Made by a program: the position numbers and the translations under genes
The notes under the pieces: model-generated
Told to the model about the DNA's origin: nothing
What the model saw: the letters and a program-made list of their open reading frames with translations, nothing else
Databases searched by the model: none
From: CAXYVC01 sp964292295
GTDB taxonomy: Bacteria > Acidobacteriota > Holophagae > Holophagales > Holophagaceae
Direction of reading: 5' to 3'
DNA: 38,291 bases
NCBI GenBank assembly: GCA_964292295.1
Contig: CAXYVC010000016.1
Location: forward strand, 1-38,291
Part shown: piece by piece, positions 32,097-38,291 of the stretch
How positions within the stretch are numbered: the first letter of the stretch is position 1
Layout of the letters: each line of letters starts with the position of its first letter

Positions 32097-33083
32097 ATGA
32101 TTCGTCGCGTTCTCCTCATCCACACCGGCGGCACCCTGGGCATGGCGCCCTCGGAGGGTTCTGAGTCCCTGGCGCCGGGGCCCAGCCTGGAGCGCATCCT
32201 GGAGCAGGTTCCCGAGCTGGAGCGCCTCGCGGAACTCAAGCTTCGGGTGGCCTTCAACCAGGACAGCTCGGTGAACGAGCCGGAGGATCTGCTGCGCCTG
32301 GCGGCGCTGGTGCGCGCGGAGAGCGCGGACTGCGACGGTGTGGTGGTGGTGCACGGCACGGACACCATGGCCTACACCGCGTCGGTTCTGGGTTTCCTCC
32401 TGGCCGACCTGGGCAAGCCTGTGGTGCTGACGGGATCCCAGCGCCCGCTCGCCTTCGTGCGCAGCGATGCGCGCAGCAATCTGGTGGACGCGGTGGACCT
32501 TGCCACGCGGGGCGTCGCCGAGGTGGGCATCTGCTTTGGGGACCACTGGTTGCGGGGTGTGGCCTCCGACAAGCTGAGCGTGCACCGCTACGAGGCCTTC
32601 CACAGCCCGAACCTGCCGCCCCTGGCCGAGCTGGGCCTGCACGTGCAGTTCCACCCCCACGCGGGGAGCTTTGAACGGTGCGTGCCGACGGGTCTCGGGC
32701 ACCGCCTGGAGTCTGCCATCGCCGTGTATACGCCACACCCCGGCATGCCCTGGGCTCTGCCTCCCGAGGGCAGCCGCGCCGTGCTGATCCAGGCCTACGG
32801 GGCCGGCAACCTGCCCATGGGGCGAAGCGACTTGCGTGCGCTCTTCGCCCACTGCGTGGAGCGGGGGCTGCCTGCCGTGCTGACGAGCCAGTGCCCCTGG
32901 GGCGGCGTGGACCTGGCGACTTACGAACTGGGGCGCATGGCCGCGGAGGCTGGCGCCATCAGTGGCGGGCCGCACACCCGCTGGGCCGCCCTCGCCAAGC
33001 TTGCGCTGGTGCTGGGTGCGGGTGGGGGGCTGCCCGAGGTGCGGGAGGCCTTCTGTTCCGCCTGGGCCGGAGAGCCGTTATAG
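32097..33083 (+). CDS. ansA: L-asparaginase, type I (cytoplasmic)
   Basis: Product is 328 residues from ATG 32097. Both catalytic motifs are present: LIHTGGTLGM with Thr10 (and Thr13), and the HGTDTMAYTA motif with Thr88 and Asp89; a conserved SQRPLAFVRSDARSNL block follows. No signal peptide, so the type I cytosolic form that hydrolyses asparagine to aspartate and ammonia. Upstream in-frame ATGs (32079, 32052) would extend the protein; the family N-terminus and a possible leaderless promoter favour 32097. Convergent with the kinase gene, with a 12-base gap. Confidence 0.92.
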   Translation: MIRRVLLIHTGGTLGMAPSEGSESLAPGPSLERILEQVPELERLAELKLRVAFNQDSSVNEPEDLLRLAALVRAESADCDGVVVVHGTDTMAYTASVLGFLLADLGKPVVLTGSQRPLAFVRSDARSNLVDAVDLATRGVAEVGICFGDHWLRGVASDKLSVHRYEAFHSPNLPPLAELGLHVQFHPHAGSFERCVPTGLGHRLESAIAVYTPHPGMPWALPPEGSRAVLIQAYGAGNLPMGRSDLRALFAHCVERGLPAVLTSQCPWGGVDLATYELGRMAAEAGAISGGPHTRWAALAKLALVLGAGGGLPEVREAFCSAWAGEPL

Positions 33084-33095
33084 GCCGCTGGGCGC

Positions 33096-34724
33096 TTAAG
33101 ATCCCGGCAGGCTGAGCCAGAAGGTGGCGCCGCCGCCGGGGTTGTTGTGGAAGCCCACGCGGCCGCCCATGCGCTGCACCAGGGCGCGGGTGATGGCGAG
33201 GCCCAGGCCGGTGCCGCCCTTCTGGCCCTCGGCCTGCTGGAAGGCGCGGAAGATGCGGGCCTGGAAACCGGAGGGAACGCCGGGCCCCTGGTCCGTGACG
33301 GAGACCCGGAGCACCCCCGCCTCCCGCGCCAGGGCCAGGGAGAGGGTGGCGCCCTCCGGGCTGTGGGCCAGGCCGTTGGAGAGGAAGTTCACCAGGCACT
33401 GGGCCAGGCGGTCCCGGTCGCCCAGGAGGGGCAGAGGGCCCTCCGGCGCCTCCAGGGCCAGGCGCACGCCCTTCTCGGCGGCCAGGGGCTGGTGCTCCTC
33501 CAGAAGCTCGGCGCACAGGGCCTTCAGGTCGAGGGGGGCGAGCTCCATTTCGAAGAGGCCGGCCTCGATCTTCTCGAGGTCCAGCACGCCCGTGCTCAGG
33601 CGCACCATGCGGGCGATGCTGCGCTGGGCCGCGTTCAGGAGGCGGCGTCCGCGCGGGCTGCTGGGGCCGTCGTCCCCATCGGCCAGCAGCTCCAGGGCGG
33701 CCTGGGCGGCGTTGAGGGGGTTGCGGATTTCGTGGCTCACGGTGCGCACGAAGTCCGTCTTGGCCTGGTCCGCCCGGGTGAGGCGGCGGTTGGCCTCCTG
33801 GAGCTGGTCCAGCAGGATCATGGTGCGGTAGACCCGCTGGAACTCCTCGTCCGCGGCGTTGAAGAGGGGCAGGTAGGCGTCCAGGCTGGCCTGGGGCAGG
33901 ATCACGCCCCACCAGCCGTACGAGATGCCGGAGGGGTCCGAGAGCAGGAAGGCGTGGAAGCCGAGATTCTCCACGGCGCCCAGGCAGGGCTCCGCCGCGT
34001 GGCGGCACCAGTGCGCGCCGTCCTCCCATTCCCCCAGGACGTCCAGGTGCTGGGCGAGCATGTGGTCGGGCAGGTCCGCGCTGGTGAGGATGAAGCGCCG
34101 GCGCCCCCGCACCAGGGGCAGCACCACGAAGAGGGCGCCCGGGAGGGCGAGTTCCGCCAACACGCGCCCCAGGCCCCAGGCGGCGTCCTCCGGGTTGTGC
34201 ACGTGCTCGTAGAGGTCCGCCACGGCGTTGCGGAGGGCGGTTTCCAGCAGGCGGCGCTGGAGCTGCTCGGCCAGCCGGCCCTGGATGCTGCCGGGGCGAG
34301 CGTGGCCCGGCGCCAGGGCGGCCGCATCCTCGAAGGGCTGGGCGGGCCTGGCGGCGCGGACGGCCTCCAGCAGGGGACGGCGGTCGGGGCCCTTCACGAA
34401 GAAGTGGTCCGCGCCGCAGATGCGCGCCCACAGACGGTTCAGGGGGTCCTGGTCGCCGGTGAGGAGGATCACGGTCAGGTGGCGGGTGGCCGGGTCGTCC
34501 TTCACCAGGCGGCAGAGCTCGTAGCCGTCCACCAGGGGCATGAGGCCGTCCGTCACCACCACGTCGAAGGCGCGTTCCGTCAGCAGGGCCAGGGCCTCGG
34601 CGCCGTCCGTGGCGGTGCAGACCTCCGCCCCCGCCCGGTCGAGCAGCGCGGTGAGCAGGCGGAGGTCGAGCGCGCAGTCGTCGACGGCGAGCACGCGCAG
34701 CGGCTTGGAAGGAACCGGGTCCAT
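33096..34724 (-). CDS. Hybrid sensor kinase: receiver domain, middle sensor region, HisKA, HATPase
   Basis: Product is 542 residues. Residues 8-125 are a receiver with Asp15-Asp16 and phosphoacceptor Asp59. Residues about 150-310 form a middle region, perhaps GAF-like (ALFVVLPLVRGRRRFILTSAD), followed by a short coiled coil. The phosphorylatable histidine is His331 in SHEIRNPLN. The ATPase domain has the N box NFLSNGLAHS, G1 DQGPGVP and G2 GGTGLGLAI. No membrane segment, so it is cytosolic. Receiver-first order suggests that it takes a phosphate or conformational signal from another kinase. ATG 34724 lies 10 bases after a perfect TATAAT on the minus strand, so the mRNA leader must be very short. 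Confidence 0.92.
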   Translation of the reverse strand: MDPVPSKPLRVLAVDDCALDLRLLTALLDRAGAEVCTATDGAEALALLTERAFDVVVTDGLMPLVDGYELCRLVKDDPATRHLTVILLTGDQDPLNRLWARICGADHFFVKGPDRRPLLEAVRAARPAQPFEDAAALAPGHARPGSIQGRLAEQLQRRLLETALRNAVADLYEHVHNPEDAAWGLGRVLAELALPGALFVVLPLVRGRRRFILTSADLPDHMLAQHLDVLGEWEDGAHWCRHAAEPCLGAVENLGFHAFLLSDPSGISYGWWGVILPQASLDAYLPLFNAADEEFQRVYRTMILLDQLQEANRRLTRADQAKTDFVRTVSHEIRNPLNAAQAALELLADGDDGPSSPRGRRLLNAAQRSIARMVRLSTGVLDLEKIEAGLFEMELAPLDLKALCAELLEEHQPLAAEKGVRLALEAPEGPLPLLGDRDRLAQCLVNFLSNGLAHSPEGATLSLALAREAGVLRVSVTDQGPGVPSGFQARIFRAFQQAEGQKGGTGLGLAITRALVQRMGGRVGFHNNPGGGATFWLSLPGS

Positions 34725-34797
34725 GGGAGGTCCCATTATAGGGGCAGGCCGGGGAGGCACGCCCTTTTGGGTAGACTGAAGCTTTCCGAGGCTTCCC
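34725..34797. promoter_or_regulatory. Divergent promoter region between the kinase gene and serS
   Basis: Minus strand: TATAAT at 34740-34735, 10 bases before the kinase ATG. Plus strand: TAGACT at 34772-34777 after a T-rich run, 20 bases before the serS ATG. No clear -35 hexamers. The two -10 elements are 31 bases apart, so the promoters overlap. Confidence 0.5.
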
Positions 34798-36066
34798 ATG
34801 CTTGATGCTTCCCTGCTCCGCCAAGACCTGGACGCGGCCCTTCGGGGCTTCGAGGCCCGGGGCTTCGCCTTCGACCAGGAGACCTACCTGCGCCTGGACG
34901 GGGAGCGGCGGCGCCTCATCGCCGAGTCGGAGGCCCTGAAGGCCGAGCGCAACCGCGTGACGGAGGAGGTCGCCAGGCTCAAGCGCGCCAAGGAGGATGC
35001 GGAGCCCCTCATCGCCCGGCAGCGGGAGATGGGCGAGCGCATGAAGGCGCTGGAGCTGGCGGAGAAGGAGGCCAGCGCGGCCTTCCAGGACTTCCTCTGC
35101 CGCCTGCCCAACCTGCCCCACCCCAGCACGCCCGTGGGGCGCGACGAGGCCGCCAACGTCGAGGTGAAGCGCTGGGGCACGCCCCGGGAGATCGCCGCCC
35201 CGAAGGACCACGTGGACCTGGGCACCGCGCTGGGCATCATGGATTTCGACCGCGCGGCCAAGCTCAGCGGCGCGCGCTTCACGGTGCTGAAGGGCCTCGG
35301 CGCCCGGCTGGAGCGGGCCCTCATCAGCTTCTTCCTGGACCGGAACACCCAGGCCGGCTGGGAGGAGCTGCTCGTGCCCTACCTCGTGCTGCCCCAGACC
35401 ATGTACGGCACGGGCCAGCTGCCCAAGTTCGAGCAGGACCTCTTCAAGACCTTCCGGGGCGAGGATCCGCTCTACCTGATCCCCACGGCCGAGGTGCCCG
35501 TGACGAACCTCTACCGGGACGAGATCCTGCCCGCGGAAAGCCTGCCCCTGCGCCACTGCGCCTTCACGCCCTGCTTCCGCAGCGAGGCGGGCAGCTACGG
35601 GAAGGACACCCGGGGCTACATCCGGCAGCACCAGTTCCACAAGGTGGAGCTGGTCGCCTTCACCACGGCGCAGCAGGCCGAGGCGGAGCTGGAGCACCTC
35701 ACCCGCCAGGCGGAGACCCTGCTGGAGGCGCTGGAGCTGCCCTACCGCCGCATGGCCCTCTGCAGCGGCGACATCGGCTTCTCCAGCATGAAGACCTTCG
35801 ACCTGGAGGTCTGGCTGCCGAGCCAGGGCTGCTACCGCGAGATCAGCTCCTGCAGCTGGTTCGGCGACTTCCAGGCCCGGCGCGCCAACCTGCGCTGCAA
35901 GGCCAAGGACGCCAAGAAGCCCGAGCTGATGCACACCCTGAACGGCAGCGGCCTCGCCGTGGGCCGCACCCTGGTGGCCATCCTGGAGAACGGCCAGCAG
36001 CCGGATGGCAGCGTCGTGGTGCCCGAGGTGCTGCGCCCCTACCTCGGGACCGACCTCCTGCGCTGA
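34798..36066 (+). CDS. serS: Seryl-tRNA synthetase
   Basis: Product is 422 residues, standard length. The N-terminal antiparallel coiled coil that holds tRNA-Ser spans about residues 28-105. Class II core follows: motif 2 in FTPCFRSEAGSYGKDTRGYIRQHQF, the serine-site region SSCSWFGDFQARR, and motif 3 NGSGLAVGRTLVAILEN. It charges tRNA-Ser in the cytosol. ATG 34798 has only a weak GAGG site and a short leader from a TAGACT -10. The ABC ATPase gene follows after 7 bases. Confidence 0.97.
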   Translation: MLDASLLRQDLDAALRGFEARGFAFDQETYLRLDGERRRLIAESEALKAERNRVTEEVARLKRAKEDAEPLIARQREMGERMKALELAEKEASAAFQDFLCRLPNLPHPSTPVGRDEAANVEVKRWGTPREIAAPKDHVDLGTALGIMDFDRAAKLSGARFTVLKGLGARLERALISFFLDRNTQAGWEELLVPYLVLPQTMYGTGQLPKFEQDLFKTFRGEDPLYLIPTAEVPVTNLYRDEILPAESLPLRHCAFTPCFRSEAGSYGKDTRGYIRQHQFHKVELVAFTTAQQAEAELEHLTRQAETLLEALELPYRRMALCSGDIGFSSMKTFDLEVWLPSQGCYREISSCSWFGDFQARRANLRCKAKDAKKPELMHTLNGSGLAVGRTLVAILENGQQPDGSVVVPEVLRPYLGTDLLR

Positions 36067-36073
36067 GGCGGCC

Positions 36074-36985
36074 GTGCCCCTCCTCGAAGCGCGGGGACTG
36101 GGGCTGCGGCGCGGCGGCGCCTGGGCCTTCCGGGGCGTGGACCTCGCCCTGGAGGCCGGCGAGGCATGGGGGCTGGCGGGGGAGAGCGGCTCGGGCAAGA
36201 GCAGCCTGATCTGGACCCTCCTGGGCCTGCTGGAGCCCGACGAGGGAGAGGTGCGTCTCGCCGGGAACCCCTGGTCGGGCCTGCCCGAGCGTGCCCGGCG
36301 CTCCCGCCGGCCCCTGGTGCAGGCGGTGCTCCAGGGGGCCCTCGGGGGGCTGCCGCCCCACCTCAGCGCCCTGGAGCTGCTGGAGGAACCCCTGCGCGTC
36401 CATGGGCTTCCGGTGGTCCGCGCCCGGGAGCTCGCCGCCCGGGTGCGCTTCCCTGAGGATGCCCTCGCGCTCCGCCCCGGCCAGCTCTCCGGCGGGATGG
36501 GGCAGCGCCTGCTCCTGGGGCGGGCCCTGGCCCTGCAGCCCCGCCTCCTGGTGCTGGACGAGCCCCTCACGGGGCTGGACGCCTCCCTGGCCCTGGCCTT
36601 CCTGGAGCTTCTGGCGACGCTGAAGGGGCAGGGGACGGCGCTTCTGCTGGCCAGTCACGACCTGGCGGCCCTGGCGCGGCTGTGTGACGGGGCGACGGTG
36701 CTCTGCGGGGGCGTGGTGCTGGCCGCGGGGCCTGCCCGGGAGCTGCTGGGGGAGGCGCGCCATCCCTATGTGCGGGGCCTGTGGGAGGCGCGGCCCGGCC
36801 TGGACGGCCGCAGGCCGCATCCCTGGGGACGCCCGGAGGGCCGGACCCTGGAGGGACCGGGCTGCGTCCTGCGGGCGCGCTGCCCGGTGGCCGACGCCCG
36901 ATGCGAAACGGCACCGCCCCCGGAGGGGCGGTGCCATCATCCCCTGGAGGGGCTGGAGTCTACTCGAGTTCCATTCCCTGGTTGA
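36074..36985 (+). CDS. ABC transporter ATP-binding protein, Opp/Dpp type, without adjacent permease
   Basis: Product is 303 residues. Walker A GESGSGKSS, Q-loop region LVQAVLQGALGG, signature LSGGMGQRLLLGRAL, Walker B LLVLDEPLTGLD and switch ASHDL are all intact. The C-terminal tail carries the cysteine-bearing oligopeptide-transporter extension (CVLRARCPVADARC to CHHP) that supports the OppD/DppD assignment. No permease or binding-protein gene is adjacent, so partners must be elsewhere. GTG 36074 follows GAGG. The last 26 bases overlap the convergent chaperone gene, and a hairpin lies inside its 3' end. Confidence 0.88.
   Translation: MPLLEARGLGLRRGGAWAFRGVDLALEAGEAWGLAGESGSGKSSLIWTLLGLLEPDEGEVRLAGNPWSGLPERARRSRRPLVQAVLQGALGGLPPHLSALELLEEPLRVHGLPVVRARELAARVRFPEDALALRPGQLSGGMGQRLLLGRALALQPRLLVLDEPLTGLDASLALAFLELLATLKGQGTALLLASHDLAALARLCDGATVLCGGVVLAAGPARELLGEARHPYVRGLWEARPGLDGRRPHPWGRPEGRTLEGPGCVLRARCPVADARCETAPPPEGRCHHPLEGLESTRVPFPG
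36910..36935 (-). terminator. Terminator-like hairpin inside the 3' end of the ABC gene
   Basis: GGCACCGCCCC (36910-36920), loop CGGA, GGGGCGGTGCC (36925-36935): perfect 11-base-pair stem. On the minus strand it begins 25 bases after the chaperone stop and is followed by GTTTCG, a weak U-run. It therefore probably ends the minus-strand gene while also encoding part of the ABC protein's tail. Confidence 0.55.
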
Positions 36986-38291
36986 GCTTCGCGAACTCCG
37001 GGTTCACCCAGATGCCGCCAAAGCGGCCCCAGAGGCTGGAGAAGCCGGCGCGGGCGCGCCCGCGGGTGTCCATGTGCTGGAGCTCGGCGTTGAGCAGGCC
37101 CTCGGACACCTGGCGCTGGAGCTCGGCGACGAGCGCCTGGCGCTTGGCGAAGTCCAGGGGTTCCGCGGCGCTGCGGGTCTTCACGCGGGCGATCCAGAGC
37201 TGGCCGTCCGGGGTCCACAGGGCGGGGGTGAGCTGGCCCGCCGGCGTGGCCAGGAGGGCCTTGCGGATGGCCGGGTGCTTGCCCAGCTCGCCCAGGCCGG
37301 CCACCGTGGTGCCCTGCTGGAACGCGAAGGTCCCGAGGGCGGCCACCTGGCCCGAGGCCACCTGGGCCTGCACCTTGGCGGCCAGGGCCTTGCGGGCTTC
37401 CTCCAGCTTCCAGGCCGCCAGCACCTGGCCCCGGATCTCCGGCAGGGGCGGCACGGCCACGGGGCGCTCCTCCTGGACGCGCAGCACCAGGAAGCGGTCC
37501 CCGGCGCGCAGCACCTTGGACACCTGGCCCACCTTCAGGCGGAAGGTCTCGAGGGCGAGATCGCCGCCGGAAAGCTGGGGGATCGGTTCCGTGGCGGTCT
37601 CGAGGAAGGGCTGGCTCAGCTCGGCCTTGAGGTTCAGGGCGCGGGCGGCGGGGGCCAGGTCGCCCCGCTCGCCGCTGCGCTTGCGGAGCTGGTCCAGCTC
37701 GGCGCGGGCCAGGGTGGCGTAGCGCTCCTGGGTGAGCTGGGCCTTCAGCTCGTCCTTGGCCTCCTCGAAGCTCTTGGTGCGCTTGCCCGCCATCTTGATG
37801 AGGTGCACGCCGAAGTTGGTGCGCACGGGCTGGCTGATCTCCCCGGGCTTCAGGGCCGAGGCGGCGTCCTCGAAGGCCTTCACCATGGAACCGCTCTTGA
37901 ACCAGCCCAGGTCGCCCTTGTTGGCCTTGGCGGTGGGATCCTCGCTCTGCTCCTCCGCCGCCTTGGCGAAGTCGCCGCCGGCCACCAGCTTGGCGCGCAG
38001 CTCGGCGGCCTTCTTCTCGGCTTCGGCGAACTGGGCCTCGGTCTGGGCGCGGAAGAGGATGTGGCTGGCGGAGAGTTCGGTGTACTGGGCCTTCTTGGAT
38101 TCGTAGGCCCGGCGCACGGCCGCGTCATCCACCTGGAGGGTGGCGCGGAAGCGGTCCTGGCCCACGGCCACGTACTGCACCACGCGGCGGGGCGGCTGCT
38201 GGAAGCGGTGGCCCGACGCGGCCAGGAAGCCCTGCAGGGTGCCGTCGCCCCGATCGGCCACCGGGGTGGGGTCGGGCTTCAGGCTGGGGGT
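36960..38291 (-). CDS. SurA/PpiD-type peptidyl-prolyl isomerase chaperone, N-terminus outside the window
   Basis: Open from the right edge (no start visible; the frame continues past 38291), at least 443 residues. A parvulin (rotamase) domain starts at SASHILFRAQTEAQF and includes GGDFAKAAEEQSEDP, GDLGWFKSGSMVKAFEDAA and FGVHLIKM, the normal parvulin order. A long helical C-terminal region with a second, less clear parvulin-like part follows, as in PpiD. It acts as a periplasmic folding factor for outer-membrane or secreted proteins. It would match the barrel proteins in the window. The 3' end overlaps the ABC gene on the other strand by 26 bases. SurA and PpiD cannot be separated without the N-terminus. 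Confidence 0.88.
   Translation of the reverse strand, partial: TPSLKPDPTPVADRGDGTLQGFLAASGHRFQQPPRRVVQYVAVGQDRFRATLQVDDAAVRRAYESKKAQYTELSASHILFRAQTEAQFAEAEKKAAELRAKLVAGGDFAKAAEEQSEDPTAKANKGDLGWFKSGSMVKAFEDAASALKPGEISQPVRTNFGVHLIKMAGKRTKSFEEAKDELKAQLTQERYATLARAELDQLRKRSGERGDLAPAARALNLKAELSQPFLETATEPIPQLSGGDLALETFRLKVGQVSKVLRAGDRFLVLRVQEERPVAVPPLPEIRGQVLAAWKLEEARKALAAKVQAQVASGQVAALGTFAFQQGTTVAGLGELGKHPAIRKALLATPAGQLTPALWTPDGQLWIARVKTRSAAEPLDFAKRQALVAELQRQVSEGLLNAELQHMDTRGRARAGFSSLWGRFGGIWVNPEFAKLNQGMELE

Noticed and set aside
32959..36570. A 1203-codon minus-strand open frame across ansA, the kinase gene and serS
   Set aside because: It crosses three well-supported genes in other frames and its translation is low-complexity Pro/Arg/Gly/Ala sequence; an artefact of composition.
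1..38291. CRISPR arrays, tRNA or rRNA genes, insertion sequences, phage genes
   Set aside because: No regularly spaced repeats, cloverleaf-like sequences, transposase or integrase reading frames were recognised on either strand.

Overview
The window is about 38 kb of GC-rich bacterial DNA packed with genes, which sit in a few long operons. The gene content fits an anaerobic or fermentative acidobacterium of the Holophaga/Geothrix type. The reasons are a complete-looking amino-acid (lysine) fermentation operon, a large Oar-like TonB-dependent receptor with an N-terminal carboxypeptidase-like domain, a REC/PopZ-like adaptor protein and a Gram-negative rod-shape operon. This taxonomic placement is inference from gene families; no rRNA gene is present to confirm it. 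No tRNA, rRNA, CRISPR array, insertion sequence or prophage was recognised.

Layout. (1) Positions 1-9824 (+): lysine fermentation operon in the order kdd (C-terminal end only), kce, kamA, kamB, kamC, kamD, kamE, atoD, atoA, thiolase. It closes with a strong hairpin at 9848-9884. The encoded route is lysine to beta-lysine (KamA), to 3,5-diaminohexanoate (KamDE), to 3-keto-5-aminohexanoate (Kdd), to acetoacetate plus 3-aminobutyryl-CoA (Kce). Acetoacetate is then activated by AtoDA and split by the thiolase. The 3-aminobutyryl-CoA ammonia-lyase and butyryl-CoA dehydrogenase expected for the other branch are not in the window. The kdd frame has no stop codon before kce. (2) 9965-12092: pepD dipeptidase and a convergent lipoprotein gene, sharing a near-ideal bidirectional terminator. 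(3) 12206-19668 (+): rod-shape operon mreB-mreC-mreD-mrdA-rodA, with ligA attached by an overlapping start/stop. (4) 22741-19677 (-): CYTH protein, GNAT acetyltransferase, agmatinase/arginase-family hydrolase, an unknown protein and a small lipoprotein. Two of the junctions are overlapping start/stops.

(5) 22760-26194 (+): a membrane-anchored unknown protein, a receiver-domain protein with a long acidic disordered region and PopZ-like C-terminus, and a conserved unknown. (6) 26195-31345 (+): a 413-base structured leader, then OMP, TonB-dependent receptor, OMP, ended by a strong terminator. The two flanking barrels look like distant paralogues. (7) 31447-33083 (+): a small exported unknown protein and a type I asparaginase. 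(8) 34724-33096 (-): a REC-HisKA-HATPase hybrid kinase, divergent from serS. (9) 34798-36985 (+): serS and an orphan Opp/Dpp-type ABC ATPase whose 3' end overlaps the convergent SurA/PpiD-type chaperone gene. That last gene runs off the right edge.

Taken together the window joins amino-acid and peptide catabolism (lysine pathway, dipeptidase, asparaginase, ureohydrolase, peptide-type ABC ATPase) with envelope growth and outer-membrane biogenesis. The parts least explained by known biology are the kdd-kce read-through, the KamB/KamC pair, the OMP-receptor-OMP unit with its structured leader, and the agmatinase-containing minus-strand operon.
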